This document shows positions 8,116 to 16,722 of a DNA stretch of 64,000 nucleotides, piece by piece; position 1 is the stretch's first letter, and every line of letters begins with the position of its first letter. This DNA is from Gammaproteobacteria bacterium (lineage in GTDB: Bacteria; Pseudomonadota; Gammaproteobacteria; Chromatiales; Chromatiaceae): NCBI GenBank assembly GCA_011389885.1, contig JAABTK010000009.1, forward strand, positions 1-64,000, read 5' to 3'. Both the position numbers and the translations under genes were made by a program. The notes under the pieces were generated by a model. That model had not been told where the DNA came from, ran no database searches, and was given only the letters and a program-made list of their open reading frames with translations.

Positions 8116-9126
8116 TCACCCCAGTTGACTCTCTTTCAAGCGCAATTGGCGCCAATCCACGGTCCCGAGTCCGCGTTGCTCGCCTAGGGCCAGGAACGGG
8201 ACTTGCTCCGGCTCAAGATCCAGATACTTCAAACTATAGGCGTCGATGGCCACCTGATCCACCCCGGCGATGACGGTGTTTTCCCGCACCACGTCTTGCA
8301 GGCTGCCGCCGGTGGGGCCGTTGTGCTTGAGTACGCGCACGGCGTCCATCACCGTCAGGGTGGGCTTTACCGCGTGGGCCAGGTCCACGATGGAGGTGTG
8401 GATCTTCTGGTGCAGCTGGTTGCGGCGGCCGCCGATCACGCCATAGAGGTTCTTCATGGCCAAGGTGCAGCCGCATAGGGAGTGGTGCTTCACGATGGGG
8501 ATGTTGATGACCTTATCGACTTCGTGATAGTAACGCGCCACCGGCCAAGTCTTCAGCAGTTCGCCCTGCATGTCGGTGTCGATGAAGTCGTTGCTGCCGG
8601 GCAGTTTGACCTCGGCGCCCGCGGCCAGGGCGGCCTCTTCGATGCCGGAGCGAAAGAAGCTGCGTTTGGGGTCGTTCAGCGAGACATCGGTGACCAGCAC
8701 CTGTTCGGCGCCCGCCTCGCGGCAGAGCCGGGCCACCGCGGCCACCACCTGGGGGTTGGTGTTGGCGGCCTGTTCGGGCTGGCGGTCCCAGCCCACATTG
8801 GGCTTGATCAACACCCGATCGCCCTTGGCGATGAAGCGCTGGATGCCGCCCAACAGGTGCAGGGCCTCGCGCACCAGGGCCTCGGGATCGGCGCCGCGCA
8901 CCACCGCCAGCTGCGGCAACACCGCGGGCAGTTCCACCCGAAAGTCTTTCAACTGGGCGGCGACCTCGACCACCCGCCGCACCGGCTCTTCGCTGTAGGT
9001 CAGAAACCCCAGCGCGGTGAAGCCGCCGGCCGCGGCGGCGGTGGCGCCGAGGTCGCGCAGGAACTCGCGACGGGTGCGCGGGGCGACGACGCGGCGGTAT
9101 TTGGAGCCTTCTCGCTTTTTAGCCAT
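8116..9126 (-). CDS. Tat-exported DUF362 domain protein
   Basis: 336 residues. The N-terminus carries a twin-arginine signal (RTRREFLRDLG at about 17-27, then an alanine/glycine-rich hydrophobic stretch), so the protein should fold in the cytoplasm and be exported. The rest is a DUF362 domain: VLIKPNVGWDRQPEQAANTNP, VINIPIVKHHSLCGCTLAMKN and the late KYADFLV-like LKYLDLEPEQ region. DUF362 proteins often accompany ferredoxin-type membrane proteins, matching the NapH-NapG-like gene on the same strand. It starts 6 bases after the stop of the CAP-domain gene and is probably co-transcribed with it. The substrate is unknown. Confidence 0.88.
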   Translation of the reverse strand: MAKKREGSKYRRVVAPRTRREFLRDLGATAAAAGGFTALGFLTYSEEPVRRVVEVAAQLKDFRVELPAVLPQLAVVRGADPEALVREALHLLGGIQRFIAKGDRVLIKPNVGWDRQPEQAANTNPQVVAAVARLCREAGAEQVLVTDVSLNDPKRSFFRSGIEEAALAAGAEVKLPGSNDFIDTDMQGELLKTWPVARYYHEVDKVINIPIVKHHSLCGCTLAMKNLYGVIGGRRNQLHQKIHTSIVDLAHAVKPTLTVMDAVRVLKHNGPTGGSLQDVVRENTVIAGVDQVAIDAYSLKYLDLEPEQVPFLALGEQRGLGTVDWRQLRLKESQLG

Positions 9127-9132
9127 CGGACC

Positions 9133-10641
9133 TCACTGTGCATGGAAGGTGCTGCCGTAGTGGACCTGAAAGGGCGGCTGGATCTCAACCTTGGTGCTGG
9201 AATCCAAATACAGGTGTCCGGCGCCGTTGGCCCCGCCCACTACGACGTTCTGCACTAGGATGTCACAGTTTACCGTGGCGGAATAGTCTTCAGTGATGGT
9301 CTGACCCTTGAGTTCAAGGCGGCTGCAACCGCCGCCGGACTGGGGCGTGGTGGTTGTGGTTGTGGTCGTAGTAGTGGTTAGGGTCGATGACGTGGTGGTT
9401 GTAATGGTTTCGTCGGTGACCACGATAGTTACATCCTGGCTGTGTTGATCGCCCTCGTCGTCGGTGACTACCAGGGTGAAAACATAGTCTGCAACATCGG
9501 CAAGAGTGAAACCGATTATAGCCTCCTCCGATTTGGGTTGGCCGGCGTAATACCATGCATAGGTCAAATTGCCGCCGTCCGGATCGTAAGAACCCGAGCC
9601 GTCGAAGGTAACTGGCAGCGGGGCGGGTCCGGTTTCGGGATCCACCGAGATTATGGCTACGGGAGGTTGTTTGGGGACTGAGTCGAAAGTGGTGGTGGTC
9701 GTGGTCGAGGTGGACGTGCTTGTGGTCGAAGTGGAAGATGAAACTGTGGGGAAATTCAAGGTTTCAGCGTCAATCTTAATATTGACGCCGCGAATGGATA
9801 TGGGGATGTCCAGATTGCCCAGGTTGCCGCCTACCGACTGGCCTTCGAAACGCAAAGTGTAGTCGCCGGCAATAAGAGGGATGCCATAGCCCCCCGCCGT
9901 GGCCGAATAAGTCGTAGCTTCGGTTTCGAGTATTTTGATCTTGAGTTCGGGAATGCCTGTATCGCCGCCGTCGTATCGCCCATTTTTATTGTTGTCGTTA
10001 TACACGACCCCGGTGACGAAGGCGCGGGAATCATCAAGCTGGCGGCCAAAATCGGTGCTGATGTAGTATGCGTAGCTGTAGCGCGGGTCGATGCTGCCGC
10101 CGCTGGCGAAGCCGACCCCGATTTCGTAAAAGTCGGGTCTGAGAATGCTCACCCGGTGACCGCGGTCGGGATAGTCCTTATCAATGAACAGTTGATCATG
10201 CAAGACGACGGCCACCGTGGTGTCTCCCTGGTCGTTGCTGGACGCAGTGTAGGCGATGTTCTCCCCTGCGGTGCGGGACTCGTAACCGGCGGCTTTTATT
10301 CGATCACCAGGGCTTTCACCCGTGCCCTGGGTGTAGTGGTCGAAGTAGTTGCGCGCCAGCATGTCGTTGCTATGGCCGCGGGCCGCTTGCAGCAGTTGCG
10401 CGTTCATGGTCAGCGGCGGGGCCGGGTCGCCGCTGATCGCGCCCGCAAGAACGCCCTCGAACAGGCTGGAGAGGCCTTAGCGCGCCGCCTCGCCATAGGG
10501 ATCCGCGCGGGCGCGGTTGATGGCTTCCAGATGGGCCTGCTCTTCGTGGGTCGGGTCGCCATAGGAGTAGGCGGCCTGCAGGGGGCCGACTCCAGGCAGA
10601 AGCAGCAAGATGGCAAAGATTAACCGGTAGAGGACGGACAT
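9133..10641 (-). pseudogene. Secreted CAP/SCP-domain protein interrupted by one in-frame TAA
   Basis: From ATG 10641 the frame encodes a signal peptide (LIFAILLLLPGVGPLQAA) and the start of a CAP domain (AINRARADPYGEAAR). It then hits TAA at 10479-10477 (codon 55) and continues in the same frame without other damage for 447 codons. The remainder includes the CAP core (NDMLARNYFDHYTQGTGESPGDRI, AGENIAYT, GHRVSILRPDFYEIGVG), an SdrD-B-like domain (VYNDNNKNGRYDGGDTGIP), a PKD domain (FDGSGSYDPDGG) and two threonine-rich linkers. A C-terminal beta domain resembles that of the protein at 47798-49690. A tyrosine or leucine codon is usual at the stop position in related proteins. This is a recent nonsense mutation, a sequence error or readthrough; translation could also restart at ATG 10407 without a signal peptide. 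Confidence 0.82.
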
Positions 10642-10747
10642 AACTGGGTTCCTTGTGCGGAGGTACGAAACCCTTAAATTTACGAAGAAACCCCGAGTGG
10701 TGTCAAGTGCTTTGCCCGTGCGCGTTTTTCTGTGCCAGCTTTCCGGG

Positions 10748-12049
10748 TTAAGCGACGGGGCGGCGGGCCGGATCCAGCTCCCGGGCCAGCAGGCCCCAGG
10801 CCGCGCCGGGGGGCAGCGGGGTGCGGACGCGGTAGCCGCCGCCGGGGGCCTCGTCCATGGGGCGGCCCTGGTCGTCGCTCATCACTTCCAGCGTGAAGCG
10901 ATGGTTTCCGCCGGGGCTGATCAGTTGGACCGAATCGCCGCGGCGAAGTTTGTTCTTAATTTCCACCAAGGCCATGCCGTTTTCGTCTTGTTCCAGCACT
11001 TCGCCGACGAAGATCTGGCCGCTGGAGACCGAGTGCCCGGTGAGGTAGTTTTGCAGCTCGTGGCTCTTGTGCCGTTGGTAGAAGCCGTCGGTGTAGCCGC
11101 GGTGGGCCAGATTGGCCAGCTCGCCGAGCAGCTCGGGGTTGAACGAGCGCCCGGCGGCGGCATCGTCAATGGCCCGGCGGTAGGTCTGGGCGGTGCGGGC
11201 TGCATAGTAATGAGACTTGGTGCGCCCCTCGATCTTGAGGCTGTCGATGCCGATCTCCGCCAGCCGCTGCACATGCTCCACCGCCCGCAGATCCTTCGAG
11301 TTCATAATGTAGGTGCCGGCCGCGTCCTCCAGGATGGGCATCAGCTCGCCGGGGCGACCCTGTTCCTCGATTAAATACTCGCGGTCCGCCAGCGGGTGGC
11401 GCGACTGGCGGGTTTGGGAGAGCTGCGCCTCGGGGGCGGAAAGGCCGTATTCCCAGCGGCAGGCGTTGGTGCAGGTTCCCTGATTGGCGTCGCGGTGGTT
11501 GAAGTAGCCCGAGAGCAGGCAGCGCCCGGAGTAGGCGATGCACAGGGCGCCATGGACGAACACCTCCAATTCCATGTCCGGGCAGTCCTGGCGGATCTCG
11601 GCGATTTCGTCCAGCGACAGCTCCCGGGAGAGGATGATGCGGCTTATGCCCGCCCCTTGCCAAAAGCGCACGGCGGCGGCGTTCATGGTGTTGGCCTGCA
11701 CCGAGAGGTGGATCGGGATTGCGGGCCAGCGCTCGCGCACCTGCAAGATCAGCCCGGGGTCGGCCATGATCAGGGCGTCGGGCCCGAGCTGCACCACGGG
11801 CGCGATGTCGTCCAAAAAGGTCTTCACCTTGGCCCCGTGGGGCAGGATGTTGCAGGTGAGATAGAAGGCCTTGCCGCGGGCGCGGGCCTCGTCTATGCCC
11901 AGGCGCAGGTTGTCGCCCAGGAAGTCGTTGTTGCGCACCCGCAGGCTGTAGCGCGGCAGGCCGGCATAGACCGCATCGGCGCCATAGGCGAAGGCGTAAC
12001 GGAGGTTTTTCAGGGTGCCGGCGGGGGCCAGGAGTTCGGGTTTTTTCAT
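10748..12049 (-). CDS. trhP: Peptidase U32 family tRNA hydroxylation protein TrhP/YegQ
   Basis: 433 residues from ATG 12049. It follows E. coli YegQ closely: PELLAPAGTLKNLRYAFAYG at the start, the motif ELEVFVHGALCIAYSGRCLLSG of the U32 family, and the cysteines in GTCTNACRWEY. In E. coli TrhP takes part in the prephenate-dependent pathway forming 5-hydroxyuridine at tRNA position 34; the same role is inferred. The product is cytoplasmic. It lies 56 bases downstream of the sensor-MFS gene on the same strand and may be transcribed with it, but the functions are unrelated. Confidence 0.93.
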   Translation of the reverse strand: MKKPELLAPAGTLKNLRYAFAYGADAVYAGLPRYSLRVRNNDFLGDNLRLGIDEARARGKAFYLTCNILPHGAKVKTFLDDIAPVVQLGPDALIMADPGLILQVRERWPAIPIHLSVQANTMNAAAVRFWQGAGISRIILSRELSLDEIAEIRQDCPDMELEVFVHGALCIAYSGRCLLSGYFNHRDANQGTCTNACRWEYGLSAPEAQLSQTRQSRHPLADREYLIEEQGRPGELMPILEDAAGTYIMNSKDLRAVEHVQRLAEIGIDSLKIEGRTKSHYYAARTAQTYRRAIDDAAAGRSFNPELLGELANLAHRGYTDGFYQRHKSHELQNYLTGHSVSSGQIFVGEVLEQDENGMALVEIKNKLRRGDSVQLISPGGNHRFTLEVMSDDQGRPMDEAPGGGYRVRTPLPPGAAWGLLARELDPARRPVA

Positions 12050-12105
12050 CGGGCGGGCTGGACGGAAAACAAGGGGGCGCAGCATGCCGCCCCCTGGGGT
12101 GTGAG

Positions 12106-14571
12106 TCAAGCGTGTTTAGAGGTGACCAGGAAAAGCGCCCCCATGGCAATGGTGACGGCGCCGAAGATCGCGATGCCTAAGGGGGTTTCGTGGGTCAAGA
12201 GCAGCATAGAACTGATCAGCATGGGGCCGACTACATGACCGCCGCGTTCTAGGAACAGATAGGTGGCGGCCACCGCCTTGTTGCCGTATTGCTGGGCCAC
12301 TGGGGTCTTGTCGATGTGGGTCATCACTGGAGCGGCCATCAGGCCGTTGGAGATGCCGGCGAGGACGATGCCGCCGACCACCAGGTAGGTGCTGAGCAGG
12401 GGGATGTTTAAGCCGTCGAGCCAGTCATTGAACCCGACCGCCAGGGCGCCGATGAAGGCGATTCCCGGCAGGGCGCTTTGGTGGGTCCATTCATCAATGC
12501 CCACCAGGCCCACCAGGAGCATGCCGACGCCGCCGATAAGGGTGCTCAAAAACAGTACGTTGCGGCTGGCGCCCAGCTTGTCCACCAGGCTGGAGGTAAA
12601 GCGGGTGACAATGATCGAGGCGATGTAAAACAGCATCAGGCTCTGACCGATCTCGGCGGCGGGAAAGCCCTTTTTTGCCAGCACTAAGGGGATAGCGAAC
12701 ATCACCACCCCGGCGATGGCGATTTTGCCCAGCAGGCCCACCATCAGCAGGGTCTTCATGAGTTCGCCGTCGCGCACCACCGCCAAGATGTCGTCCTTGA
12801 TTCGTGTCTTGCGCACCGTGGCGGTGACCCGCTGAATGCCGGACATTTGGATGATTTCCTCCACCGCGGGTACGAGCTGGAAGAGGTACAGCATGCCCAC
12901 TAGGCTAATCGCGGAGGCCACCATGAAGACCATTTGGTAATCCATGTAGGTGTACAGCAAGGCCCCGATGGCGGTGCCTGAGATTAGCGCCGCATTGCGC
13001 CCGTTGACCTTGACCGAGGCCCCGATGGTGCGTTTCTCCTTGGGGGTGATGGATAAGGTGTAGGAGTTGAGGCCGATGAGGAACACCCCCTGCCCGAAGC
13101 CGGAGAAGATGCGTCCGATGGTCAACGGCCAGTAGTCGTTGCTCAGGGCGATGAACAGCAGGCCGATCAGTTCGGTGATGAAGCCTAAACCCATCATTTT
13201 CTTGATGCTTCCGTGTTCGGCATAGCGTCCTGCCGGGATCAGCACTGCCGCGAACACGAAGTAGTAGATGGTGAATGGCAGGGTAGTGGATGCCAATGAA
13301 GCGCTTGCGTCGCTGGAGAGATCCGCCACCAATTGCGGTAGGAAGGATACGGGCAGGGCGCTGGTGAAGACGATAAGGAAATAGGCTGGCTTGACCAGTT
13401 TGAGGCCCTGCTCAAAGGCCCCCGCGTTGGTGCTTTGCGTCCCTTCATCCTGGCGCAGGCGTTGCAGCAAACCGGTGCCGGCATCCAGAAAGATCCAGGA
13501 CATTAGGCCGCAGGCCAGCAGTAAGACTAGAAACTCCTTAGATTGCTTGAGGACGGCATCCCGCACCACCTCCACCGGGATGGTCACCGCCAGATGCAGG
13601 CTATGTTCGGGGCCCGGCGGGACCTTTACCGTATATTCGTAATTGTCCGGGGGCGGCTGATAGAGGACCCCGATCTTGGATTCGTCGGTGTGAAAAAGCA
13701 CATCACCCTGGCGGGAGATGGACACCGTATTGATATCGGGGCGTCCGGCCTTATAGTCCTGAAGGGCCTGGTTGATGCCGGTGATGTCTTCGAGTTCGAT
13801 TCCCAGCTCCAGGATGGTCGAGATCCTTTGGGCCATGGAGTCCGCCAGGGCCTTGGCGTTCCCCCGGGCCCCGTAGTCGTAGATTTGAAAGGCGGAATAG
13901 CCGATGACCGCAGTGAAGGTTAGGAAGGAGACGAAATAGACCGTGTTAAGGATCTGCTTTTGCAGAGCGGCCAGCTTCGGGCTGCGCTTGCTGAAGTGGT
14001 CGAAGGTGATCACAAACAGGGTGAAGAGGGCGAAGACCAGCAGTCCGACTTGGAAAATAGAATCAAATTCCTGGTCCACCACCGAGCGCACGGCCTGCTT
14101 TGAGGTTTCGAGTTCAATCCGGCCCATGGGGCCGAATTTTCCGATGAGGGGCATCATCACCCGGTAGCTCTGCGCGGACTCTTCAAAGCGCACCCCCTTG
14201 GCCGTGACCAGGTCGGAATGCACTTCCCTGTAATTGCGGAGGCTCTGGGGGGCCTGCTGGGCGAGATTTTCGTAGACCAGTTTGTCGTTTTCGTCGTAGA
14301 CGCGCAGGGACTCGATAAAGGGGTCGGATTCGAGCAGGGCCGAGCCTTGGGTGTTAAAACCGCTATACTGTTCGATGGCGATCCCCGCCTGGAGATAGGA
14401 GTCCAGAGGGTTTCGAATGGTCTCGGCCTGGGCCTCCATGGTGGAGAGCAGGAAGCGTGGGTATTGCCGATTGACTTCGCCATAGGCTATATAGCCTACA
14501 AGAAGCAGGGTGAAAAGCTCGACCAGTATTAGGGGCGAATTGATAATAAAGCGATTCTTGCTAGTGGCCAT
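12106..14571 (-). CDS. MFS transporter fused to two N-terminal periplasmic sensor modules
   Basis: 821 residues. The first 365 form two membrane-bracketed units. TM1 (about 14-30), periplasmic part 31-173 and TM2 (174-194) make the first; TM3 (212-232), periplasmic part 233-345 and TM4 (347-365) make the second. Both periplasmic parts look like Cache/PDC-type sensor folds (SLRVYDENDKLVYEN; INTVSISRQGDVLFHTDESKIG). From about 395 on is a full 12-segment major facilitator domain (GRYAEHGSIKKMMGLG, GRIFSGFGQGVFLIG). Sixteen membrane segments in one chain are unusual for an MFS carrier. Its ATG shares one base with the stop of the binding-protein gene (TAATG), implying coupled translation. It may be a ligand-gated transporter or a transceptor; the substrate is unknown. 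Confidence 0.85.
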   Translation of the reverse strand: MATSKNRFIINSPLILVELFTLLLVGYIAYGEVNRQYPRFLLSTMEAQAETIRNPLDSYLQAGIAIEQYSGFNTQGSALLESDPFIESLRVYDENDKLVYENLAQQAPQSLRNYREVHSDLVTAKGVRFEESAQSYRVMMPLIGKFGPMGRIELETSKQAVRSVVDQEFDSIFQVGLLVFALFTLFVITFDHFSKRSPKLAALQKQILNTVYFVSFLTFTAVIGYSAFQIYDYGARGNAKALADSMAQRISTILELGIELEDITGINQALQDYKAGRPDINTVSISRQGDVLFHTDESKIGVLYQPPPDNYEYTVKVPPGPEHSLHLAVTIPVEVVRDAVLKQSKEFLVLLLACGLMSWIFLDAGTGLLQRLRQDEGTQSTNAGAFEQGLKLVKPAYFLIVFTSALPVSFLPQLVADLSSDASASLASTTLPFTIYYFVFAAVLIPAGRYAEHGSIKKMMGLGFITELIGLLFIALSNDYWPLTIGRIFSGFGQGVFLIGLNSYTLSITPKEKRTIGASVKVNGRNAALISGTAIGALLYTYMDYQMVFMVASAISLVGMLYLFQLVPAVEEIIQMSGIQRVTATVRKTRIKDDILAVVRDGELMKTLLMVGLLGKIAIAGVVMFAIPLVLAKKGFPAAEIGQSLMLFYIASIIVTRFTSSLVDKLGASRNVLFLSTLIGGVGMLLVGLVGIDEWTHQSALPGIAFIGALAVGFNDWLDGLNIPLLSTYLVVGGIVLAGISNGLMAAPVMTHIDKTPVAQQYGNKAVAATYLFLERGGHVVGPMLISSMLLLTHETPLGIAIFGAVTIAMGALFLVTSKHA

Positions 14572-16544
14572 TAGTCCAAAACCCTTTTGCCGAAGTCACG
14601 CACGACCCGCCCTGAATAATCATAGATGAAGCTGGCGTTCTCGAAGAAGCGGAACGGCACCTTCATGCCGATCTTGCGGGCCACCAGAAAGTTGATGGAA
14701 ATATCCGGCGGGGTGACGATGCCCACCTCGAAATCCCTAGGGCGCTTGCCCATGCGCAGTATCTCCATCGCAAAGATGGCCGCAAGGTGGGCGTTACTGC
14801 GGCGGTCGATGCCGATGGCCATCAATGCGCTGTCTTCTCCCTCCTGGGCCGCGTTGGGGATGCCCGCGATGACGGGGATGCTCCCGGTATGGGCGTTCAC
14901 CGTGGGGATGTTGGAGAATACTGCTGTGCTGCTAGTGACCCAGAACACCACGTTCTCTAGGCTTGGGTCGATGGCGCGCAGTTGGCTTACCGCCTTCGGG
15001 ATCTCCTTAGCCAAGTTTTCAGCGGCGGTATCCCTGGACTCAACTGCGACATCCACCACGGCAATGCCTAAGCGCTGCAGGGTCTGTTTGGTGGGGGTCA
15101 CCTCTGTGGCCATCACCTGCTTGTGATTCTTGTTGTACATCAGGCCGATGGCGCGTAGCTCAGGCTTGAGGGTCTTAAGGTAGTCTAATTGGATGGTCAG
15201 CGGGACATTTAGCGAGGTGAAGGCGATATTCTTTGCGTGGCCCGGCGGGTAATCGTCTACATACCCTAACAGAACAGGATCCTTGTTAGTGGAGGTAACC
15301 ACCGGTATTTTACCTTCGTTGTAGAAGTTATAGAGGGCGGTGGCCGAATCGGAGCCGAGGGATAGAATTAGGTCCATATCTTTGGCCTCGGCGTGGTCCA
15401 CCAGCTGTTCCGCGAGTTTCTGTTCTTTGTCGATGTTGGCCAGGGTGAATTCGACCGGTAGGCGCTGCTGCCGAAAGACTTCAAGGATGCGGGACAGCGC
15501 CAGGCTGTAACTGGAAGACTTTTTGGAAACCATCGCTAAGATGTGGTGCGATGGATCGCCCCAGTCTTTGGGTTTTATGGAGATCCAGCCTGGGTCAGAG
15601 CTGTGGGGCGAGATTTCCCAACTTGTTAGTGCGGCGGGGGACAGCTTCAGCCAGCCGATCTCAGGGAAAGTCGATTTGGTAGGCGGGTCCGAGCGTTCCA
15701 GTAATTCTTCGATCGACACTTCAGGCTTTTCCTCTGGGGGTGGTTCCTCGGCCTGAGCCGGTTCCTCGGCCGAAGCCGGTTCCTCGGTCGGGGTCGGTTC
15801 ATCGACCGGAGCCGGTTCCTCGGCCGAAGCCGGTTCCTCGGCCGGGGTCGGCTCATCGACCGGAGCCGGCTTCTCGGCCGAAGCCGGTTCCTCGGCCGGG
15901 GTCGGTTCCTCGGCCGGGGTCGGCTCATCGACCGGAGCCGGCTTCTCGGCCGAAGCCGGTTCCTCGGCCGAAGCCGGTTCCTCGGCCGGAGCCGGCTCCT
16001 CGGCCGGAGCCGGCTCATCGACCGGAGCCGGCTTCTCGACCGGAGCCGGCTTCTCGGCCGGGGTCGGCTCATCGACCGGAGCCGGCTTCTCGGCCGGGGT
16101 CGGTTCATCGGCCGGAGCTGTATCTTCGGCGGTGACCGTCTCTGACCCGGGTTTGTCGGGTCGCGCCGGCGGTTTCGGGCAGCTCAGGGGAGTGGATGGG
16201 TCACGGCTCGCCTTCCAGGCCCGGTATTGGTCCCGCACGATGCGGCGGGCTTCGGCCTGGACGATCATCGCGGCCCCTCCCTGCGCGGGCAGTTGCAGTG
16301 TGACCCCGGCCTTGAGGGTGTTCATGTTGCAAGGGACGGCGAAGGCCCCCGGATTGGCCCGCCAGAGCGACACCATGGCCTGCTCCAAGCCCGCATCGGC
16401 AAGGGACTCCTGTCGCTGGAGTTCCTGAACAATGCCGCCTAGAGATTGGCCGCCTGATATCGGCCCGTAGGCGCGTGGGCCGGCCGCGGCGTTCAGAGAT
16501 AGCAAGAGCCCCGCCAAAAGGCCGAGCCGGATCCTGAATCCCAT
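14571..16544 (-). CDS. FimV/LysM-like domain fused to an ABC_sub_bind-type periplasmic binding protein
   Basis: 657 residues from ATG 16544 (GAGG upstream; a TTG at 16568 is in frame but less likely). A signal peptide (LAGLLLSLNAAAG) precedes a FimV-N/LysM-like module (YGPISGGQSLGGIV ... LWRANPGAFAVPCNMNTLKAGVTLQLP). An extended linker of 6-residue P-A-x-x-E-P repeats (about 140-270) and a C-terminal domain of the ABC_sub_bind family (about 320-650; ILEVFRQQRLPVEFTLAN, LSLGSDSATALYNF, IAGIPNAAQEGEDSALMAIG) follow. No ABC permease or ATPase is nearby. Instead it sits between an adenylate cyclase and a sensor-MFS gene. The LysM-like part suggests anchoring to peptidoglycan with the binding domain held on a long flexible arm. 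Confidence 0.85.
   Translation of the reverse strand: MGFRIRLGLLAGLLLSLNAAAGPRAYGPISGGQSLGGIVQELQRQESLADAGLEQAMVSLWRANPGAFAVPCNMNTLKAGVTLQLPAQGGAAMIVQAEARRIVRDQYRAWKASRDPSTPLSCPKPPARPDKPGSETVTAEDTAPADEPTPAEKPAPVDEPTPAEKPAPVEKPAPVDEPAPAEEPAPAEEPASAEEPASAEKPAPVDEPTPAEEPTPAEEPASAEKPAPVDEPTPAEEPASAEEPAPVDEPTPTEEPASAEEPAQAEEPPPEEKPEVSIEELLERSDPPTKSTFPEIGWLKLSPAALTSWEISPHSSDPGWISIKPKDWGDPSHHILAMVSKKSSSYSLALSRILEVFRQQRLPVEFTLANIDKEQKLAEQLVDHAEAKDMDLILSLGSDSATALYNFYNEGKIPVVTSTNKDPVLLGYVDDYPPGHAKNIAFTSLNVPLTIQLDYLKTLKPELRAIGLMYNKNHKQVMATEVTPTKQTLQRLGIAVVDVAVESRDTAAENLAKEIPKAVSQLRAIDPSLENVVFWVTSSTAVFSNIPTVNAHTGSIPVIAGIPNAAQEGEDSALMAIGIDRRSNAHLAAIFAMEILRMGKRPRDFEVGIVTPPDISINFLVARKIGMKVPFRFFENASFIYDYSGRVVRDFGKRVLD
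15733..16116 (-). repeat. 18-bp tandem repeats coding P-A-x-x-E-P
   Basis: About 20 imperfect 18-base units built on GCCGGTTCCTCGGCCGAA and its variants (GTCGGTTCATCG, GCCGGCTTCTCG). They encode alternating EEPAPA, EEPASA, DEPTPA and EKPAPV hexapeptides in the linker of the binding-protein fusion. Near-identity of neighbouring units suggests recent slippage, so length may vary between strains. Confidence 0.9.
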
Positions 16545-16722
16545 TTTCAATACCTCACGATACGTCAATTAATGACGAAAATATTACACAGCTGGTCCTG
16601 ATTGGCAATAAATATCGCTTGGCGGACCAAGGCCGCACAGCTCGGACCTAACTGTCTTTAATCGGCCGGTCTGGATCTTTGGACCAAGCAGCCACCCCTC
16701 GGTGAGCTTGATTCCAACCCCG

